This document shows positions 48,360 through 56,302 of a stretch of DNA of 64,000 nucleotides, one piece after another. The notes beneath the pieces were generated by a model. The model did no database searches. It saw only the letters and a program-made list of their open reading frames with translations, and was not told the origin of the DNA. The stretch comes from Frigidibacter sp. SD6-1 (GTDB lineage Bacteria > Pseudomonadota > Alphaproteobacteria > Rhodobacterales > Rhodobacteraceae): the NCBI RefSeq assembly GCF_030143255.1, contig NZ_JARJNR010000002.1, positions 124,001 through 188,000 of the forward strand, in the 5' to 3' direction. Position numbers and translations under genes: made by a program. The first letter of the stretch is position 1. The number at the start of each line of letters is the position of its first letter.

Positions 48360-49291
48360 TACCAGCCCCCCATGCCGAAGGCGGCAAGGCTCTTCTCGAT
48401 CAGAAGCGCGCCGAAATGCAGGAAGAGATAGGCGAGCGAGAAGGCGAAGAAGGCTTTCTCGGCCTTGTATTTGTCTGCCTCGGCCTGCGTCTCGTCACGG
48501 CGGAAAATGCCGACCGCTCCCTTGATGAACCAGAGGTTCAGAGCGACGGATATCGCCAGATAGACCGGCCCGCCGATCGAAGTGAAGCCGAGCGCCAGCG
48601 CGAAGGGCGCAAGCGCGAGCGTGTAGACCAGAATATGTTTGCGGGTCGCGGGGCGGCCGTGCGTCACGGTCAGCATCGGCACGCCGGCCTTGGAATAGTC
48701 GTCCTTCATGAAAAGCGCCAGCGCCCAGAAATGCGGCGGCGTCCACATGAAGATGAGGGCAAACATCAGGACCGATTCGAGGCTGACCCCGCCCGTAGCG
48801 ACCGCCCAGCCGATCATCGGCGGGAAGGCCCCCGCCGCGCCGCCGATCACGATGTTCTGCGGCGTCGAGCGTTTCAGCCACATCGTGTAGATCACGACAT
48901 AGAAGAAGATGGTGAAGGCCAGGAACGCGCCCGCGAACCAGTTGGCCGCAAGCCCGAGCATCAGGCAGGAGAGGAGCGACAGCGCCAAGCCAAAGCCTAG
49001 GGCCTCGCCTTCCGAGATGCGGCCCGCAGGCACCGGACGGTTCTGGGTGCGACGCATGATGCGGTCGATGTCGGCATCGTACCACATGTTCAAGGCACCC
49101 GAGGCCCCGCCGCCGAGCGCGATGAAGAGGATCGCGGTGAAGGCGACGAACGGGTGGACCGGGACGGGCGCGACAAGCAGGCCGACGAACGCCGTGAAGA
49201 CGACAAGCGACATTACGCGCGGCTTCAGGAGCTGGACGAAATCGCCCGCCCCCGCTTCCTTGCCCGTGTCGATGGCGCTGAAGTCGCTCAT
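48359..49291 (-). CDS. ctaB: protoheme IX farnesyltransferase (heme O synthase)
   Basis: UbiA-type prenyltransferase converting heme b to heme o. 310 aa, nine hydrophobic segments. NMWYDADIDRIMRRTQNRPVP carries the DxxxD prenyl-diphosphate motif, and PPHFWALALF and DDYSKAGVPMLTVTHG the second. The start at 49291 has GGGAAAG upstream; an upstream extension of 44 codons is rejected. Confidence 0.96.
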   Translation of the reverse strand: MSDFSAIDTGKEAGAGDFVQLLKPRVMSLVVFTAFVGLLVAPVPVHPFVAFTAILFIALGGGASGALNMWYDADIDRIMRRTQNRPVPAGRISEGEALGFGLALSLLSCLMLGLAANWFAGAFLAFTIFFYVVIYTMWLKRSTPQNIVIGGAAGAFPPMIGWAVATGGVSLESVLMFALIFMWTPPHFWALALFMKDDYSKAGVPMLTVTHGRPATRKHILVYTLALAPFALALGFTSIGGPVYLAISVALNLWFIKGAVGIFRRDETQAEADKYKAEKAFFAFSLAYLFLHFGALLIEKSLAAFGMGGW

Positions 49292-49308
49292 GTCTTTCCC
49301 GATGACGA

Positions 49309-49328
49309 GGGGCGCCCTTCGGCGCCCC
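49309..49328 (-). terminator. 8-bp hairpin between ctaC and ctaB
   Basis: GGGGCGCC CTTC GGCGCCCC, with no T-run. It may be an mRNA-stabilising or attenuating hairpin rather than a terminator, since it lies inside the operon. Confidence 0.4.
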
Positions 49329-49352
49329 GACTTGGATCGGCCGTGCGGCGGC

Positions 49353-50213
49353 TCAGTTCGAGGCGACGGCGAGCGGCGCCGAAGTGCCCGCGTCGGCGGT
49401 CTTGGTCCGCGCGAGCCAGTCATTGTAGACCTGCTCGCTCACCACCTTCACGGTGATCGGCATATAAGCATGATCCTTGCCGCAAAGTTCCGAGCACTGG
49501 CCGAAATAGACGCCTTCCCTCTCGGCCTTGAACCACAATTCCGCGATCCGGCCCGGCACGCCATCCTGCTTCACCGCGAAAGCGGGGACGGTCCACGAGT
49601 GGATCACGTCGCTCGCGGTGACCTGGACGACGACGGTCTTGTTGACCGGCACCACGACGGCATTGTCGGTGGCCAGCAGATATTCGTCCTCGCTGTAGCC
49701 ATTGGCGGCAAGTGCGGTCTTGTCGAGGAGGAAGCTGTCGAAGGCCACGCCTTCGTCGGGATATTCATAGGACCAGAACCACTGGTTGCCGGTGGCCTTG
49801 ATCGTCACGTCCGCAACCGGGATTTCCTGCTGCTTGAAGAGGATCGGCAGCGAATTGGCGCCCAGAACCACGAGGATCAGCACCGGAACCAGCGTCCAGA
49901 CGATTTCCAAGGGAGTGTTGTGGGTGAAGCGCGCAGGTGTCGGGTTCGCGCGGCTGTTGTAGCGCACGATCACGATCAGCAGCAGCGCCATGACGAAAGC
50001 CGCCACGACGATGCAGAGCCACAGAAGCACATGATCGAGCCACTGCTGGTCGCGCGCCAGCTCCGTCGCTGCCGGCTGGAAACCGGTGAGGCCCGCATGG
50101 GGCTTGCCGACCGTCTCAAGGCCCGAAATCCCGTCCTGGGCAAAGGCCGCGACGGCGAGGCCCATCGAGGTGAAACCGGCCGCGAGGCCCGCAAGATGTT
50201 TCGCAAAACGCAT
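49353..50213 (-). CDS. ctaC: cytochrome c oxidase subunit II
   Basis: Carries the CuA centre that accepts electrons from cytochrome c. 286 aa: signal-like N-terminus ending VAAFAQDG, two transmembrane helices ([25 protein letters not shown] and [21 protein letters not shown]), then the cupredoxin domain with IHSWTVPAF and the CuA ligands [15 protein letters not shown]. The start at 50213 is the ATG before the signal peptide. Confidence 0.97.
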   Translation of the reverse strand: MRFAKHLAGLAAGFTSMGLAVAAFAQDGISGLETVGKPHAGLTGFQPAATELARDQQWLDHVLLWLCIVVAAFVMALLLIVIVRYNSRANPTPARFTHNTPLEIVWTLVPVLILVVLGANSLPILFKQQEIPVADVTIKATGNQWFWSYEYPDEGVAFDSFLLDKTALAANGYSEDEYLLATDNAVVVPVNKTVVVQVTASDVIHSWTVPAFAVKQDGVPGRIAELWFKAEREGVYFGQCSELCGKDHAYMPITVKVVSEQVYNDWLARTKTADAGTSAPLAVASN

Positions 50214-50302
50214 GTCGTGTTCCCGTTCCTCAAGCGGCTTTGCGCCGCCCCGACCCAACGCTTCCCTTTCGCGCGGGGCCGGTTGTATCCGCGCTCTCTA
50301 AA

Positions 50303-50331
50303 ATCATATTAGAGGCAAGGCGACAAGCAAA
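50303..50331 (-). promoter_or_regulatory. candidate promoter of ctaC
   Basis: Minus strand TTTGCT (50331-50326), 17-base spacer, TATGAT (50308-50303). The 290 bp between ctaC and the hydrolase gene hold nothing else convincing. A CTCTAA-N7-TTAGAG inverted repeat overlaps the -10 region. Confidence 0.4.
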
Positions 50332-50503
50332 ACCGTTGCCCCCGGAAGCTGCATTTTGACGCGCATGCGATCTGTCACGCGATCGACGACGCCGAGACTG
50401 GAATTTGAATGACACTGCTCGCTGCGGAGAGCTGTTCGGCGAATCCCCCGTTTGCGGCTGATTGCTGCCTTGGGCTGCGGCAAGACGCTGGCGGGTCGCG
50501 CCG

Positions 50504-51319
50504 ATGAAACGATTGCTCAAGGGCCTTCTCGCGGCATGCGCGGCGCTCTATCTCCTCGTGCTGATCAGCCTTTACGCCTTCCAGCGTGACCTGCAGTATT
50601 TTCCGGGCCATCGCGCCCCGTCACCGGAGGAGGTCGGGCTGGACGGGGTGGAGGCTCTGTTCCTGACGGCACCGGACGGCACGCGCCTAAGACTGTGGCA
50701 TGCGCCCCCAAGACCGGGCCACCCAACGATCCTCTATCTGCACGGCAACGCGGGCGAGATCGCGGACCGCGTGGGCGCGTTCAGCTATTTTCAGTCGCGC
50801 GGCTACGGGGTCGCCCTTCTGTCCTATCGTGGCTTTGCCGACAGCGGTGGCGCGATTTCCGAGGCGGGGCTGATCGAGGATGCGGAGACCGCTTATCGCT
50901 GGTTGACCGACGGCGGTGTCGCGGCGGGCGATCTGATCGTCATCGGAGAATCGCTTGGCACCGGCGTTGCCGTGCAACTGGCCGCGCGCCATCCGGTGGC
51001 CGCCCTCGCGCTTGAGGCGCCCTACACCTCGACGCTTGATGTCGCGCGCCGGAGCTATTGGTGGCTGCCGCTTGCACTTCTGATGAAGGACCAGTTCAGG
51101 TCGCTCGAGCATATCAAGGCGGTTACCGCACCGCTTCTGATCCTGCACGGCGACAGCGATACCGTCATCCCCTATGCGCAAGGCGAACGGCTCTTCGAGG
51201 CCGCCAACGCCCCCAAGCGTTTCATCCCCTTCCCCGGAAGAGGCCACGGCATCATCTCCGATTCCGCCGTCTGGGAGGAAGAGGCGCGGTTCTTCGAGGA
51301 GGTTCTGGCCGGGCGCTAG
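50504..51319 (+). CDS. alpha/beta hydrolase (BEM46/YfhR type), membrane-anchored
   Basis: A 271 aa hydrolase with an N-terminal hydrophobic anchor (LLKGLLAACAALYLLVLISLY). The nucleophile elbow GESLGTG holds the catalytic Ser, and HGDSDTVIPY and GRGHG supply Asp and His. Family length and LYLHGNAGEIADRV match the YfhR/BEM46 group; the substrate is unknown. Confidence 0.9.
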   Translation: MKRLLKGLLAACAALYLLVLISLYAFQRDLQYFPGHRAPSPEEVGLDGVEALFLTAPDGTRLRLWHAPPRPGHPTILYLHGNAGEIADRVGAFSYFQSRGYGVALLSYRGFADSGGAISEAGLIEDAETAYRWLTDGGVAAGDLIVIGESLGTGVAVQLAARHPVAALALEAPYTSTLDVARRSYWWLPLALLMKDQFRSLEHIKAVTAPLLILHGDSDTVIPYAQGERLFEAANAPKRFIPFPGRGHGIISDSAVWEEEARFFEEVLAGR

Positions 51320-51325
51320 ACCTGC

Positions 51326-51343
51326 GGACGCAACCTTGCGTCC
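51326..51343 (+). terminator. short hairpin after the hydrolase gene
   Basis: GGACGCA ACCT TGCGTCC, 7-bp stem, followed by TTGCGATCC. Weak as a terminator because no T-run follows. Confidence 0.35.
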
Positions 51344-51420
51344 TTGCGATCCGCGCGACCGAAGCTTAGCTTCACCTGATGCGCCGAACCGGCCGCCCGA
51401 CCAACGTGAGCGAGAGCGAG

Positions 51421-52842
51421 ATGACAGATACCCCCTTCCGCCCCTTCGAGACGCATCTGGACGAGAGCCGCGCGCTGGCGATTGTGCGAGACGCAGTGGC
51501 GGGCGCCGACGATGGCGAACTGTTCCTGGAACGGAAGCGCTCCGAGGGGCTGGTGTTCGACGATGGGCGGTTGAAGAATGCGAGTTACGACGCTTCCGAA
51601 GGGTTTGGCCTTCGGGCGGTGAATGGCGAGGTCGCGGGCTATGGCCATTCGACCGAGATTTCCGAGGCGGCGCTCTCGCGCGCCGCTGAAACCGCGCGGC
51701 TTGCCGTGGGCGACGGCGGCGGGAGGCTCGCCTCGGCGCCCGCGGGCACCAACCGGCGGCTCTATTCCGACGCAGACCCGATGCTGGATGCGACCTTCGG
51801 GCTGAAGGTCGAAACCCTGCGCGAGATCGACGCCTTCGCCCGCGCGCTCGACAGCCGCGTCGTGCAAGTGTCGGCGACGCTCGCCGCCTCGCTGCAGGAG
51901 GTCTTCATCCTGCGCCCCGAAGGTGGCCTCGTCTCGGATATCCGGCCCATGTCGCGGCTGAACATTTCGGTCATCGTCGAACAGGGCGGGCGGCGCGAAT
52001 CCGGCTCGTTCGGCGGCGGCGGACGGTCCGGGCTGAAGGCGCTTATGGAGCCCGGCCACTGGCAGGGCGTGGCGCGCGAGGCCTTGCGGATCGCGCTCGT
52101 CAACCTCGACGCGGTCGCGGCCCCGGCAGGCGTGATGGACGTGGTCGTCGGCCCCGGCTGGCCCGGCGTTCTGTTGCACGAGGCCGTGGGCCATGGCCTT
52201 GAGGGCGACTTCAACCGCAAGAAAACCTCGGCCTTCGCCGGGCTGATGGGCAGCCGCGTTGCCGCCCCGGGCGTCACCGTGCTCGACGACGGCACCATTC
52301 CCGACCGGCGCGGGTCGATCACCGTCGATGACGAGGGCACGCCTTCGGGCAGGAACGTGCTGATCGAGGACGGCATCCTCGTGGGCTACATGCAGGACCG
52401 CCAGAATGCCCGGCTGATGGGCGTGAAACCCACCGGCAACGGCCGCCGCGAAAGCCACGCCCATATTCCGATGCCGCGCATGACCAACACCTACATGCTG
52501 GGCGGCAGTGCCGCGCCCGCCGACATAATCGCAAGCCTCAAGGACGGGATCTATGCCGTGGGCTTTTCCGGCGGCCAGGTCGACATCACCAACGGCAAGT
52601 TCGTCTTCAACTGCACCGAGGCCTACCGGGTCAGGAACGGCGTCGTGGGCGAGCCGGTGAAGGGCGCCACATTGATCGGCGACGGGGCGACGGCGCTGAA
52701 GCAGATCAGGGCCATCGGCAATGACATGGCGCTCGACCCCGGGATCGGCAATTGCGGCAAGGCGGGCCAGTGGGTGCCGGTGGGCGTGGGGCAGCCGACG
52801 CTGATGATCGGCGGGCTGACGGTCGGCGGCTCGGCCGCCTGA
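51421..52842 (+). CDS. tldD: metalloprotease TldD
   Basis: TldD subunit of the TldD/TldE zinc protease that cleaves unfolded or modified peptides. 473 aa. The active-site motif HEAVGHGLEGD (HExxxH) is in the middle and GNGRRESHAHIPMPRMTNTY and the C-terminal TLMIGGLTVGG are family signatures. The start at 51421 has GAGCGAG upstream. Close to ctaC in the common Rhodobacteraceae arrangement. TldE is not here. Confidence 0.95.
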   Translation: MTDTPFRPFETHLDESRALAIVRDAVAGADDGELFLERKRSEGLVFDDGRLKNASYDASEGFGLRAVNGEVAGYGHSTEISEAALSRAAETARLAVGDGGGRLASAPAGTNRRLYSDADPMLDATFGLKVETLREIDAFARALDSRVVQVSATLAASLQEVFILRPEGGLVSDIRPMSRLNISVIVEQGGRRESGSFGGGGRSGLKALMEPGHWQGVAREALRIALVNLDAVAAPAGVMDVVVGPGWPGVLLHEAVGHGLEGDFNRKKTSAFAGLMGSRVAAPGVTVLDDGTIPDRRGSITVDDEGTPSGRNVLIEDGILVGYMQDRQNARLMGVKPTGNGRRESHAHIPMPRMTNTYMLGGSAAPADIIASLKDGIYAVGFSGGQVDITNGKFVFNCTEAYRVRNGVVGEPVKGATLIGDGATALKQIRAIGNDMALDPGIGNCGKAGQWVPVGVGQPTLMIGGLTVGGSAA

Positions 52843-52882
52843 CGTTTCTCACTGCCCGATCCTTGGGTCATGGATTCCACCG

Positions 52883-52910
52883 TTGACGGTCGGCGGCGCC
52901 TGCCTAGGGT
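52883..52910 (+). promoter_or_regulatory. candidate promoter of the secreted-paralog cluster
   Basis: TTGACG (52883-52888), 16-base spacer, TAGGGT (52905-52910), 45 bp before the first of the three paralogous genes. Confidence 0.4.
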
Positions 52911-52955
52911 GCGGCGGCAAGAGATTGCGCCACCACTCAACCGGACAATCCGTCG

Positions 52956-53552
52956 ATGAATAGACTTTCCCTCTGTGTGCTGCTGTGCGCGGCCACGCCC
53001 TCCATGGCCGAAACGATTCTTTCCGAGGCCTCGGGCAACTGGCAGCCCCCAGACATGGCCGCCTATGCCCGCGCGGTTCTCACCCAGGACGGCGAGGCGC
53101 TGCGCCTGCGGATTTATGAAAGCGAGACGCCGGGCGCGACCGACGGCACGCTCGTCCTCGACAATCCGGCGATCGGGACCGCGGCGATGATCGCCGATGG
53201 CCGCGCGTGGCTGGAGTTTGACGGTACCGGCACGCTGGGCCTGATGACCCGCGGGATCGACGGCACCGGCCTGACCGTGACGCGTACCGCAATCGCCTCG
53301 ACATCCGAGGGGCTGCTTGTCGTTGGCTACTACCGCGGCCATTTCTCCGCCAAAGCCCAGAACAGCGAAGACGAGCTTCTGAACTGCTACGGAACCGAAT
53401 GCCCGACCTGCAGCCTGAGCGTGATGAAAAGCGACCTGCTGCTATGGGGCGAGCGGATGGCGCTTCCCGACCTTCGCAGGTCGGACTTCACGCTCGGCGA
53501 CTGGCGCGACGCAAAGATCGCCGAATTGGGCCTGTGCGAAATCGAACCCTGA
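52956..53552 (+). CDS. secreted protein of unknown function, tandem paralog 1
   Basis: A 198 aa protein with a signal peptide (likely cleavage after PSMA at residue 18). Mature start ETILSEASGNW, then RLRIYE, and NCYGTECPTC with a CX4CX2C at residues 144-152, ending ELGLC. The same skeleton is repeated in the next two genes: a signal peptide, G-W near residue 30, an RIxIY/RLRI strand, and an LGLC ending. No known domain is recognised. Confidence 0.75.
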   Translation: MNRLSLCVLLCAATPSMAETILSEASGNWQPPDMAAYARAVLTQDGEALRLRIYESETPGATDGTLVLDNPAIGTAAMIADGRAWLEFDGTGTLGLMTRGIDGTGLTVTRTAIASTSEGLLVVGYYRGHFSAKAQNSEDELLNCYGTECPTCSLSVMKSDLLLWGERMALPDLRRSDFTLGDWRDAKIAELGLCEIEP

Positions 53553-53571
53553 AAGAGTGAAAAGGCAACCG

Positions 53572-54180
53572 ATGCGTATCTCAACCTATGCACTTCTGGC
53601 CGGTCTCGCCGGGGCCTTGCCCGCCTCGGCCGAAACGGTCCTCAGCGAGGTGACCGGCAACTGGGCCGCACCCGCGAACGACGGTTTCTATTATCGTGCT
53701 CTTCTGACGCACGAAGGCGACTATCTGCGGCTGCGCATCTTCGAGGGGATGAGCGCCGACGCGCTGCCCGCCGAACCAACCTTCGACAGCCCGAGGATCG
53801 CCTATGCCAGCACCCTGCCCGAGGCGCGCGACTGGCTGGAGGTCGGGCCGGAGGGCCAGCTTTTCCTGAACAGCGTCGCGGTGAACGAAAGCCACGTCTA
53901 TTCCGAGCGGTTGTGGGTCCATCACATGGACAACCAGGTCACCGTGATGGGCTACGAGACCTACAACAACGGTCCCGACGCCGTCGCATCGATGCCCGCC
54001 AATCCTTTCACCTGCTGGGGAACGCACTGCTATTCCTGTGTCGCCGATGTGTGGGACGGAACATCCGCCATCGGCGACGAGCCTTACGCCCATATCAGCG
54101 CGCCGGTCGAGGCGATCAATGCCGCGACCTGGACCCCCGAGACAATCTATGAACTCGGCCTTTGCCCGGCCCCAGACTGA
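53572..54180 (+). CDS. secreted protein of unknown function, tandem paralog 2
   Basis: A 202 aa protein. Signal peptide cleavage likely after ASA (residue 20). The mature part begins ETVLSEVTGNW, includes YLRLRIFEG, and has TCWGTHCYSC (CX4CX2C, residues 148-156) at the place of the same cysteines in paralog 1, ending ELGLC. It is 19 bp after paralog 1. The start at 53572 is the ATG next to the signal peptide. Confidence 0.75.
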   Translation: MRISTYALLAGLAGALPASAETVLSEVTGNWAAPANDGFYYRALLTHEGDYLRLRIFEGMSADALPAEPTFDSPRIAYASTLPEARDWLEVGPEGQLFLNSVAVNESHVYSERLWVHHMDNQVTVMGYETYNNGPDAVASMPANPFTCWGTHCYSCVADVWDGTSAIGDEPYAHISAPVEAINAATWTPETIYELGLCPAPD

Positions 54181-54189
54181 GGATCTTTC

Positions 54190-54795
54190 ATGCGCCCTCT
54201 GCTTTCCCTTTGCCTCCTGCCGCTCGGCCTTCCCGCCGCTGCGGACGAACTTGCCCGCGCAGAAGGCACCTGGGCCGACGGCTCGGCCTATACCGCGATC
54301 GTCACCGACGAGGGCGAGGATGGTCAGGCGCGGATCATGATCTACGATTCCCCCAGCGCCCGGGGCGAGGCGGGCGGCGAGGCGGGCGGCGAGGCGGGCG
54401 GCGATCCGCTTGTCGACAATCCCGCGCTGACCTGGGTCTTCGAGACGGTCGCGATGGAGCCCGGTCCCGACGGCACGCTGATCTTGCGGACGCGGGCGGA
54501 CATTCCCGACCAGGTGATCTTCAACGAGGTCTTCACCATCGGCCAGTGGGACAGCGAGATCGCCGTATTGCGTTACCAGATCCTCTTCGGCGACCCGGCG
54601 GCACCGGATGCCGAGCCGGGCCTCTTCTGCGATGCCGATGTGGCAGCGGGCCGCATCACCTGGCCCGACCCCGAGATGCAGCGTGACCCCGCCCTGCCGA
54701 TGCCGACGGCGGCCGACATGCGGTTGCAGGACTGGACGATGAACCGCGCCACGTCGGTCGATCCGGGCCTTGGCCTGTGCATCGCGTTCGGGTGA
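54190..54795 (+). CDS. secreted protein of unknown function, tandem paralog 3
   Basis: A 201 aa protein. Signal peptide ends PAAA-DE; the mature part begins ELARAEGTW and ends GLGLC, like its neighbours, but the CX4CX2C is replaced by a single Cys in GLFCDAD. It contains a short repeat GEAGGEAGGEAGG near residue 60, encoded by three copies of a 12-base unit. It is 9 bp after paralog 2, so the three genes form an operon. Confidence 0.75.
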   Translation: MRPLLSLCLLPLGLPAAADELARAEGTWADGSAYTAIVTDEGEDGQARIMIYDSPSARGEAGGEAGGEAGGDPLVDNPALTWVFETVAMEPGPDGTLILRTRADIPDQVIFNEVFTIGQWDSEIAVLRYQILFGDPAAPDAEPGLFCDADVAAGRITWPDPEMQRDPALPMPTAADMRLQDWTMNRATSVDPGLGLCIAFG

Positions 54796-54836
54796 GCCGA
54801 GAAAATTCTCGCGGCTCGGATGAAGGCGCGCGAATC

Positions 54837-54853
54837 GTAACGATTGATTAACC
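54837..54853 (+). promoter_or_regulatory. CtrA-like binding site upstream of dprA
   Basis: GTAA-CGATTGA-TTAACC matches the CtrA consensus TTAA-N7-TTAAC in seven of the eight consensus TTAA positions. It ends 53 bp before the dprA start. A second TTAA follows two bases later. Confidence 0.55.
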
Positions 54854-54906
54854 TTAAGGTTGCAAGGTGGCCTTGCGAATGAGGCGAAGGCACGAGGGAA
54901 AAAGGT

Positions 54907-56034
54907 TTGTTCTCTTACCCCACCCCCTTCACCCCACCCACCACGGAAGAAGACAGACTGTCGTGGCTCCGTCTCATTCGCTCCCGCCGGGTCGGCCCTG
55001 CGACCTTCTGGCGGCTTCTCAGCGAACATGGCTCCGCCCAGGCCGCGCTTCTGGCCCTGCCCGGGCTTGCGCGCGCCGCAGGCGTCCAGGGCTATGAGCC
55101 CTGCCCCGAAGGCGTGGCCCTGGCCGAGATGAAAGCGGCGCGACGCGCGGGCGCCCGGATGATCGTCAAGGGCGACAGTTCTTATCCACCCGATCTGGCG
55201 CTTCTGCCCGAGGCTCCGCCGCTTCTCTGGGCACTGGGCGATCCGGGGTTGATGGCGCAGCCGATGGTGGCGCTCGTCGGCGCCAGGAACGCATCCTCGC
55301 TCGGCACCCGCATGGCGCGCCGCCTCGCCGAAGGGCTCGGCGCGGCGGGCGTCGCCGTCGTGTCGGGCCTCGCGCGCGGCATCGACGCGGCCGCCCATGC
55401 GGCAGCGGTCGAAACCGGCACGATCGCCGTGCTCGCGGGCGGGGTGGACGTGATCTATCCGGCCGAGAACGCGGGCCTTGCGGCCAGCCTGCGCGACAAG
55501 GGGCTTCTGCTTTCGGAACAGCCGATGGGGCTTGAACCGCTCGCGCGGCATTTTCCGATGCGCAACCGCATCATCTCGGGCCTTGCGAAGGCAGTCGTCG
55601 TGGTCGAGGCCGCGCATGCCTCGGGCAGCCTGATCACCGCGAAATGCGCGCTCGATCAGGGGCGCGAGGTGCTTGCCGTGCCGGGCCACCCGTTCGACGG
55701 CCGCGCGGGCGGCTGCAATGCGCTGATCCGCGACGGCGCAACCTTGGTACGCGGGCCCGAGGATGTGCTTGAGGCGCTGGCTCTCGACAAAGTGCCCGCC
55801 ACCGCGCCGCCGGTACCGCAGAACGACGCTGGGCCTGCCGCCCCCATACCGGCCCGCGACATGCGGGCGCTCCACCAGCTGATCCTCGACCGGCTCGGGC
55901 CAAGCCCGCTGGCCGAAGACCAGCTTCTGCGCGATCTTTCCCTGACGGCGGCGCAGGCGGCACCCGAACTTCTGGCGCTCGAACTCGACGGACAGATCCT
56001 GCGCGCGCCGGGTGGTCTCCTGTCCCGGGTCTGA
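54907..56034 (+). CDS. dprA: DNA-processing protein DprA
   Basis: Loads RecA onto single-stranded DNA taken up during transformation. 375 aa. N-terminal SAM-like part, then the extended Rossmann domain with VALVGARNASSLGTRMA, VVSGLARGIDAAAH, FPMRNRIISGLA and ASGSLITAKCALDQGREVLAVPGHP; the C-terminal winged helix starts about residue 310. The start is a TTG, chosen because no in-frame ATG or GTG lies in the right place and GAGGGAAAAAGG precedes it. Confidence 0.93.
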   Translation: MFSYPTPFTPPTTEEDRLSWLRLIRSRRVGPATFWRLLSEHGSAQAALLALPGLARAAGVQGYEPCPEGVALAEMKAARRAGARMIVKGDSSYPPDLALLPEAPPLLWALGDPGLMAQPMVALVGARNASSLGTRMARRLAEGLGAAGVAVVSGLARGIDAAAHAAAVETGTIAVLAGGVDVIYPAENAGLAASLRDKGLLLSEQPMGLEPLARHFPMRNRIISGLAKAVVVVEAAHASGSLITAKCALDQGREVLAVPGHPFDGRAGGCNALIRDGATLVRGPEDVLEALALDKVPATAPPVPQNDAGPAAPIPARDMRALHQLILDRLGPSPLAEDQLLRDLSLTAAQAAPELLALELDGQILRAPGGLLSRV

Positions 56035-56302
56035 GGGGCGGCGCAGCCCCTCGTCGCGCCCTTGCGCGCGCTCCCCGGGTCCGGCGAAGACGGCGCAACG
56101 CGCCGGATGAGTCGCTGGCGAGAAAGCACCACGCCGCCATCACCCCGGCATAACAGGCAGTCGGCGCCGACCGGCGAAGAGAGCACGAAGGGCTTGATGA
56201 GCCGCACTCCGGACAGGCCCGCAACCGCATGTCATTGACAGTCCCCGCCCCGCCCCCCATGTTCGCCGCCCATATCGCAAAACCGCTTCGCCCGAGGATC
56301 CC

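Noticed and set aside
56035-56302. Minus-strand Cys-containing ORF before topA
   Set aside because: Starts MRLRACPECGSS but becomes low-complexity, has no ribosome binding site, and lies in the topA upstream region.
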